Positions 57,982 through 64,000 of a stretch of 64,000 nt of DNA are shown piece after piece. Below the pieces are notes generated by a model that was given only the letters and a program-made list of their open reading frames with translations, was not told the origin of the DNA and ran no database searches. Each line of letters starts with the position of its first letter. Position 1 is the stretch's first letter. The translations under genes and the position numbers were made by a program. Location: NCBI RefSeq assembly GCF_040712315.1, contig NC_134015.1, positions 20,833,614 through 20,897,613 of the forward strand, read 5' to 3'. This DNA comes from Castanea sativa. Taxonomy: Eukaryota > Streptophyta > Magnoliopsida > Fagales > Fagaceae.

Positions 57982-58304
57982 GGACATTTCCCAGACAGAG
58001 GTCAGATAGTGAAGATGTCAGTGGATTGGTCGAACAATGGCCTTCTAAGAAAGACATAGGCCATATGTTTGAGTTTATAGCATGTTATGTTGCATGTGAA
58101 AGAGCTAATGTCTCAAAAAGTGTCCTGAGTCAGATTTTAGAATACTTGACATCACAAAATAATTTTCCAACTAGTGTTTCCTCTCATCACATAACTTCAA
58201 CAAGAAGGGAGAAGCAGGTGCTTGCCCTTCTAGAAGTAGTGCCTGAGATTGACTGGAATGCTTCTTATGTATTAGGCCTATGTGAGAAAGCACAATTTTA
58301 CCAA
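57982..58304 (+). pseudogene. VPS8: single exon of VPS8
   Basis: Bounded by TTAATAG and a GTACAT donor; fully open. It encodes TFPRQRSDSEDVSGLVEQWP then SKKDIGHMFEFIACYVACER, then ANVSKSVLSQILEYLTSQNN and EKQVLALLEVVPEIDWNASY. I recognise plant VPS8, a CORVET tethering subunit acting on endosomes; this is an internal part of the alpha-solenoid. The WD40 propeller and RING finger are not here, and no neighbouring VPS8 exon is in the window. Confidence 0.8.
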
Positions 58305-58901
58305 GTACATTTAAATATATTTCTTATGATGTTTACCTAGGAATCATATTGTTGCAATCTAGAAATCCTCTATTTTTCTTAGCTGTAATAATAATTATAT
58401 GAATGAGATATTTCCTAAAATAAATCATAAGCTTTATTCTAATATTACAACTCACAACCAAATTAATGAATAAATTTAATTATTTCATTATAAAACATTT
58501 ATTCACAGTAATTAAAGTTCAGTCCGGTTAATGTGTATTCTTAGGACACAGGTTAACCCATTTATTTTTGAAAATTTTTTCTCGATAATTGAAAAAGCTG
58601 TTAAAACTTTTTCAATTTGTCAAAATTTTTTTTTTCTAAAATTGATAAATTATTGTATGTTTAAGGCATACATCAACAAAATCTATAATATATTCAGTGT
58701 ACCAGCTTAGATTGCATTGTCTCTTGAAAGTCGAGTACAATACGTCGGTAGATAAAATTAATTAATTACAAGAAAAAGAAAAAGAAAAAAAAAGAAACAA
58801 AAGCAGAGAGTTAAGGTGTGACGTGTAGGAAATTATTTGATTTGAGAAAAAAAGCTCGGTGGTTTAGTTGTTTCAAATGTTAGATCTGTTCAGTGGGGCT
58901 C
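58305..58901. other. AT-rich spacer
   Basis: No recognisable features apart from A-rich tracts at 58760-58800. Confidence 0.4.
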
Positions 58902-59015
58902 ATGGAACCTTTGGAAGTGGAATGCCAAAGGATGATTAGAGTCTTTGATGACAATGGAGATGGACGAATTGATTTCAAAGAATTTGTCAAACTTGTGGAG
59001 CACAGCTTCTGCTAA
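58902..59015 (+). pseudogene. terminal EF-hand fragment of a calmodulin-like protein
   Basis: A 37-residue open frame MEPLEVECQRMIRVFDDNGD then GRIDFKEFVKLVEHSFC ends at TAA. The loop D-D-N-G-D-G-R-I-D-F-K-E has acidic or oxygen-bearing residues at positions 1, 3, 5, 9 and 12, so one intact Ca-binding loop remains. The other EF-hands expected in a CML are missing upstream, so this is a 3' gene fragment, although the short ORF itself is unbroken. Confidence 0.65.
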
Positions 59016-59246
59016 ATGACCATAATTTTCACCAAGCACTTATGATTCTTGCAAACACTAATACAACTACACCTTTTCATAACATACCAACAACTCACAA
59101 CGGGGAAAATATGAGCAAGTGATTTCCTATAAACTTAGCCAAAAGTAATGAACAATTCATCTTTAGATTTGCAAAAGGTGCACGTACAATAGGATCATTT
59201 GCCCTCACGATCAACAACATTTTGTATTGCACAAAACGTGTAGACA

Positions 59247-59861
59247 TCAACAACAACGTTGAATGTTCGTAGGTAGAAATTTTTGGAAGTCATCATTGCT
59301 TGAATCTGAGAAGTCTGAAATGTCACTTTCATCATCTAACGCAGTAATTTCATTAATAGACTTCATGGCTCGCTCTTGCGCCTTCCCCTTTAGATGCTTC
59401 CTAGCTTTTTGGACTGCATGAAAACGGTCTAGCCGCCTTTGCATTTGATTGTTCTCTTGTTCAAGGCGAGCAAGTATGTTGGCAGGCTCATCTCTAGGTA
59501 ACTCGGCTAAGCGTGCCTTAGGAACTCGTAACCCGTGCCATCGACAATACACCTCCAACTCACACCTCTTCTCGTATAGGGTTGACCATGGTGGTTCTGC
59601 TACGATGAACTCTATTGCGGTGGTATCTGTACTTAGTTTTGTAGGTTTGCCGACCATGATGTGGCCAACGCTTCCACGACTCTCGTACGTGTTTATTGGC
59701 ATATTAACGAAATCTCTCTTCTTTCCAACCCATTTCCCTCCATAGTGGTCTGTGTATGTTTGTAGTTGTTGATCTGCTGGAACTTGTGATAATTCATTTG
59801 TTGAAGTAGATTGAAACTTGTTTCTACGTGTACGAGATGATGTTGAGGCGTTGCGACTCAT
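59247..59861 (-). CDS. unrecognised intact 204-aa ORF beside the MULE transposase
   Basis: Starts at ATG 59861 (MSRNASTSSRTRRNKFQSTS). It has a Ser/Arg-rich N-terminus, a central globular-looking part with Trp and Cys (HYGGKWVGKKRDFVNMPINT; PPWSTLYEKRCELEVYCRWH), a predicted helix/coiled coil (NILARLEQENNQMQRRLDRF, then HAVQKARKHLKGKAQERA) and an acidic tail (DDESDISDFSDSSNDDFQKF). No stop or frameshift, in contrast to every other frame nearby. It is on the same strand as, and 1.8 kb downstream of, the transposase, with the tandem array between. I cannot assign a family; it may be a second gene of the Mutator-like element, comparable in position (not in sequence) to accessory ORFs of other MULEs. 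Confidence 0.6.
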   Translation of the reverse strand: MSRNASTSSRTRRNKFQSTSTNELSQVPADQQLQTYTDHYGGKWVGKKRDFVNMPINTYESRGSVGHIMVGKPTKLSTDTTAIEFIVAEPPWSTLYEKRCELEVYCRWHGLRVPKARLAELPRDEPANILARLEQENNQMQRRLDRFHAVQKARKHLKGKAQERAMKSINEITALDDESDISDFSDSSNDDFQKFLPTNIQRCC

Positions 59862-60544
59862 AGCTTACTCAACCTACAAAGTTAGTGGTGTAGGAATAAG
59901 AAAAGAATTGTGGTACATTTATAACCTCATTCCACTGTGTATTCAATAATAAAATTTAACATATTCAGGCTTGTCATGTCAATGCAGGCTGGAAAACCAC
60001 GATACGAATTTTTTGTTCAAATGTTCCCAATGTCATACTGAGATTCTCTTATTCTGGGCAGTAGTTGCAGTGTACTGCCATGACTATTCAGCTGAACAGT
60101 ATTCATTTGAAGAGTATTTAGCATGCTTGTGTTTCATCTGACATGAACTTGACAAGACAATACCGAGTTGTGTTAAATGCATCATAAACTTTAGCAGGGG
60201 TCTTCTGCATCCTTGAAAACAGTGCATTGCAAAAGGATGTAGATCTGTGTATTGACGTGAGTGTGAATGATATGACTAGATAGGGTTCAACAGTGCCGAG
60301 CTATTGAGCAGCACATGTAGCACTGCGAATATCAGTGTAGCAATGGTGGACAGCTGACCCCCAAAACTCGATTATTTGTTTTAATAAATTTAGATTTAGA
60401 ATAAGGGCTCTCAACCTAAACTTGTTGTCTCCAATTATATATGTAAGTACACAAAGATGGATCGAAACTGACCAAAATGGAACAAAGTGGACTGAATGGA
60501 CCAAATTAGACCAAATCAGACCAAATGGACCGATTTTATTTTCC
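59862..60544. other. spacer upstream of the 204-aa ORF
   Basis: May hold the promoter of the 204-aa ORF. Short repeated GACCAAA(T/A)-type units at 60460-60535. No gene was recognised. Confidence 0.4.
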
Positions 60545-61335
60545 ACTACAACTCGAGTATTAAAGAATCGAGATTCCCAAGGAACTCGAGTCTCTAAAAC
60601 TCGATTTTAACTGGGCAAATTTTTTTTTCCCAGCAGGAGCATGCTCTGTTTTAGGCAGAGAGCAATGCTCTGTTTCAAAAAAATTTGCCCAGTGGAACTC
60701 GAGTCTCTAAAACTCGATTTCCACTAGGCAAATTTTTTTTTCCCCAGTAGGAGCATGCTCTGTTTCAGGCAGAGAGGCATGCCCTGTTTCAAAAAAATTT
60801 GTCCAGTGGAACTCGAGTCTCTAAAACTCGATTTCCACTGGGCAAATTTTTTTTTCCCCATTAGGAGCATGCTCTGTTTCAGGCAGAGAGGCATGCCCTG
60901 TTTCAAAAAAATTTGCCCAGTGGAACTCGAGTCTCTAAAACTCGATTTCCACTGGGCAAATTTTTTTTCCCCAGTAGGAGCATGCTCTGTTTCAGGCAAA
61001 GAGGCATGCCCTGTTTCAAAAAAATTTGCCCAGTGGAACTCGAGTCTCTAAAACTCGATTTTCACTAGGCAAATTTTTTTTTCCCAGCAGGAGCATGCTC
61101 TGTTTCTGGCAGAGAGCAATGCTCTGTTTCAAAAAAATTTGCCCAGTGGAACTCGAGTCTCTAAAACTCGATTTCCACTGGGCAATTTTTTTTCCCCCAG
61201 CAGGAGCATGCTCTGTTTCAGGCAGAGAGGCATGCCCTATTTCAAAAAAATTTGCCCAGTGGAACTCGAGTCTCTAAAACTCGATTTTCACTAGGCAAAT
61301 TTTTTTTTTCTCAGCAGAAAATGCTCTGTTTCAGG
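60545..61335. repeat. 113/114-bp tandem array, about seven units, each a hairpin
   Basis: GAGCATGCTCTG anchors recur at 60641, 60755, 60869, 60982, 61095, 61208 and (partly) 61321 (ATG positions), i.e. spacing 114, 114, 113, 113, 113, 113. Inside a unit CCACTGGGCAAATTTTTTT pairs with AAAAAAATTTGCCCAGTGG, enclosing a GC-rich loop with GCATGC. Between units lies AACTCGAGTCTCTAAAACTC. Units are very similar, implying recent homogenisation. The frames on both strands here are translations of the repeat. Confidence 0.9.
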
Positions 61336-61701
61336 CATAGTTTTACAATGTAAATGCACTCAAATCACAACAAAAGTCATTCTCAATATATCACCATTCT
61401 AAACATGTCCAACCACGCTTAATTTGCAATTCTAACCATACTACTCAAATCACAATCTTCATAGAGGTACATTGGATAGAGAATTACAAGTACATTCAAC
61501 AACAATCAAAAAGTTCACATAGAGCCAATACAATGTAGTCACTTTTCCTAAGATCAGCGGTCCGCATGACAAAAATGTCGTCCATGGAAGGATGCCTGAA
61601 AAACGTAGAGTATTTACGTTAGGAGACAAGATAGTAAACATTAGGTAAACATCGAATGAACAATAATTATTTAACCGATGCATAACTTTTTGCCAACCTA
61701 C
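61336..61701. other. 3' flank of the transposase
   Basis: Non-coding on inspection; likely 3' UTR of the minus-strand transposase transcript. Confidence 0.4.
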
Positions 61702-64000
61702 CTAGTGTGGAACATGGCCGCTTGTGGAAGCACCACGGGACTGCGGACATTTTCTGCGGTTATGCCCGGAAGCATGACACAGTCCACATGTCTGCTTGGG
61801 TTGACTCTCTATCAAATCTGCGTCCTCCCTCCGCCATCCCGGTTCTTGATCCTTATTCCTCACTCCATCCATCTCATTCCTTATTCGTGACTTCACCGGT
61901 CGACCTTTGGCCCGCAACAATGCCGGATTAGGCAACCACTTTGGCCCCATGGGATCCCTCCATAATGACTGTGACTTAGGAACCATAAATGCATGCTCAT
62001 AAGTGTTAAGGGCATGGTTCAAACCATAACATGGGTGAATATACATGGTCGAATCAATATGTAAATAGTCACATACTCTAATTGCATGTGAACACGGGAT
62101 CCCTATATTTTGTCATTTCCCACAACTGCATGTTTTTTCCCGTAACCGAACTTCGTAACTGTGGTTTCCCCCTCCTGCGCTACACATGTTGAGTTGGGTA
62201 ACTACTTGAAATATCAGCTCTTCATTGCTAAATGGCTTGAGATAGTGTTTCTCAGATTTACGCTTATTTCCATCCCACGTGGATAAGGCATATTCACTCC
62301 ATTTCTTACCCTCTGACAACTCATAATGGTATTCTTTGTGCCGGTCGTGGAAATATTGAACAAGTTTGTTCCAAGTGAACTCAACCAACGTGGCAATAAG
62401 AAGGCCCCGTGCACCTTTCAGCACACCATTGAAACACTCTGATATATTGGTTGTCATTGCTCCAAAACGTCTCCCACCATCGTATGACTGGGTCCACATG
62501 TCCACATCCTCGCTCATTAGGTATGTGTATGGAAGATAATCTTGATTCTTTTCCTTACCATCCCTCCCCGTCACCTTCTTCTTCTTCCTAATGGCCTCAA
62601 TTTCCACCTGCTTAATGGAGTCCATTATGGTAGCAAATTTAACTACCTGACTAGCATATCCCGCTTTCAACGCCGCTGACTTTAGAGTTGAGTTCTGAAA
62701 ATGGGTGTTGAAGTTGCTAGCAACATGTCGAAGACAATATCTATGAAATACCCCTGCTTTTCCATCATCCCTTCTAGGCCAGTTTGCAATGGCGTTTTTG
62801 ATACCGAGATGTCGGTAAGAAATTATGCAAATGCCGTCGTCGAGTATCGTGTGGCAAATCGTTTCTCTGAGGCATCGTAAAAACCACCTCCAACTGGACC
62901 CTGACTCACAATCCACAACAGCAAAGGCGAGAGGGAATACCTTGTTGTTAGCATCGGTTGCCATTGCGACCAACAACTTTCCCTGATATTTACCATACAG
63001 ATGGGTCCTATCAATACTGATAACCGGCTTGCAGTATTTGAATCCTGATATGCATGGACCGAAAGACCAAAACACATAATGCAACAATACGGTGTGATCT
63101 TCATCGGTGGGTGTGACACGATAGCAAAACTGGGTAGTCGGGTCCTGATCAATATACGCCATTAGCAACTTTTGCAGCCTTTGGTAAGATTCTTCCCAAT
63201 CTCCAAACATAAGCGCAATCGTCTTTTGTTTCGCATCCCATACCTTGTAGTAAGAAGGCTTATGGCCATTATATTTCACCTCTATCAGAGATCTGAGATG
63301 CTTAATTTGAGTGGTGTGATCCTCATGTAACTTGTTATGGATTTCTGCTGCAATAAAATTACAATTCATCATTCTACCATCATTTCGCACCCCAGTCGGT
63401 ATACACGTGTGAGGACCCACATACACGGTGACCATCCATAGATTTTGGAGCTCGGGCTTCATAACTGCGTAGACATACCACTTGCATGACTCATGCACGC
63501 ATTTCGCACAAAAATTTTTCCTCGTCGACCTAGTGATCTTAAAGTGTTTGTTTTCCTTGAGGGTACAAATTGTTAATACGCGCTTCACCTCCACTTTACT
63601 GGCAAAAGTCAACCCTTTGCACAAATTCATCCCCTCTCTCCAAGTAGACACAAATGGCATCTCAATATGCGAAGGATCAACCATATTTTCCCAAGTATTT
63701 GCAGAGAATGACAACGCAGGAGGTGCGTAGGCAGGGATTGTGTTTGTAATGTTTTGGACACTAATAACATTGTCTGCATCAGGTTTACCATCGTCCAATG
63801 TCTCATCGTCATCAATGTCCCTCTCAAAGTCCCCAAAGTCCTGAAAGTCCCCTCTCTCAATCATGTCTTCATAGTCATCTTTATCGGCAAAATCTTCACC
63901 GTTAATGGCAAGATTCTCATAAACATAGTCGTCATCGTCATCATCATCGTCATCATCATTGTTAACGACAGTAGTCTCATCAACATAGTCGTCGTCATCA
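61702..64000 (-). pseudogene. Mutator-like (MULE/MuDR) transposase, N-terminus beyond the window
   Basis: Minus strand, one frame from the window edge to TAG at 61702 with a single TGA at 62115-62113. Order: acidic N-terminal Asp runs (64000-63700); MuDR DNA-binding region (FVSTWREGMNLCKGLTFASK, then CxxxCxxxC-H type HESCKWYVYAV...HTC, 63660-63400); MULE catalytic domain with first Asp in VISIDRTHLYGKYQGK (63012-63010), FAVVDCESGSSWRWFLRCL, and HRYCLRHVASNFNTHF; SWIM finger CSCGK-stop-QNIGIPCSHAI; C-terminal CCHC knuckle CGLCHASGHNRRKC. The second catalytic Asp (usually SDRH) is Tyr (ISYRHLGI, codon 62815-62817). It is otherwise frame-intact over about 766 codons, so inactivation is recent. 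It converges with the PMD gene. Confidence 0.85.

Noticed and set aside
49000..58304. Interpretation as intact functional genes (beta-barrel, kinesin, VPS8)
   Set aside because: Each lacks most exons, the order is mixed between parents and one acceptor is lost.
60724..61277. Three reading frames of 83-98 residues on both strands
   Set aside because: They are translations of the 113/114-bp tandem units, as the repeated peptide blocks show.

Overview
The window is nuclear DNA of a flowering plant, most likely a woody eudicot. The evidence is canonical GT/AG plant introns, exon fragments of plant-only genes (a plastid PPR/SAP protein, a chloroplast outer-envelope beta-barrel, a KIN-14 kinesin, a PICKLE-related CHD remodeller) and a dense mix of plant transposons. 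No bacterial or organellar gene is visible. A family such as Fagaceae is a guess from repeat style, not shown. I found no complete, uninterrupted host gene; almost everything can be read as mobile DNA or as pieces of host genes.

Layout. 0-7.5 kb: AT-rich DNA with a hAT deletion derivative (1723-4454, with a second element nested in it) and a Mutator-type non-autonomous element with long inverted repeats (5060-6434). 7.5-22.75 kb: an array of related non-autonomous Helitron-like copies in one orientation. They are interrupted by a LINE RNase H tail (9529-9885), a hAT-type MITE, two inverted copies of one ~1.4 kb solo LTR (11497-12871 and 16594-17992) and a 2.3 kb LTR (19143-21477). 23-26.6 kb: a Ty3/gypsy solo LTR, a hAT element with a perfect 8-bp duplication, two inverted MITEs (one split by a Helitron) and a foldback element. 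28.4-32.5 kb: a SINE, a truncated Ty3/gypsy element (LTR, PBS, gag, protease, RT) and a LINE tail with poly(A). 32.7-36.9 kb: a Ty1/copia element on the minus strand with both LTRs but no RT/RNase H; only its 3' LTR carries a nested MITE.

38.9-64 kb is the most interesting part. A plant-mobile-domain (PMD) gene on the + strand (leader from about 42.8 kb, CDS 45658-48555) keeps its reading frame across six coding exons except for three TAG codons. At the far end a Mutator-like (MULE) transposase on the - strand runs off the window (61702-64000), followed by an unrecognised intact 204-aa ORF (59247-59861) and a 113-bp tandem array (60545-61335). Between the two arms lie same-strand, intron-containing fragments of unrelated host genes: a chloroplast outer-envelope Omp85-type protein, a KIN-14 kinesin, an unidentified exon, the Omp85 C-terminus, VPS8 and an EF-hand protein. 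A CHD3 fragment sits antisense inside the PMD leader intron, and a PTAC3-like fragment lies just outside. My working interpretation (inference) is a very large Mutator-class element with a convergent gene pair, like MuDR, that has collected host exons at the DNA level and is now degenerate: the transposase has lost one catalytic Asp and has a stop in its SWIM finger.

Coordinates were counted by hand and may be off by a base or two at element edges.
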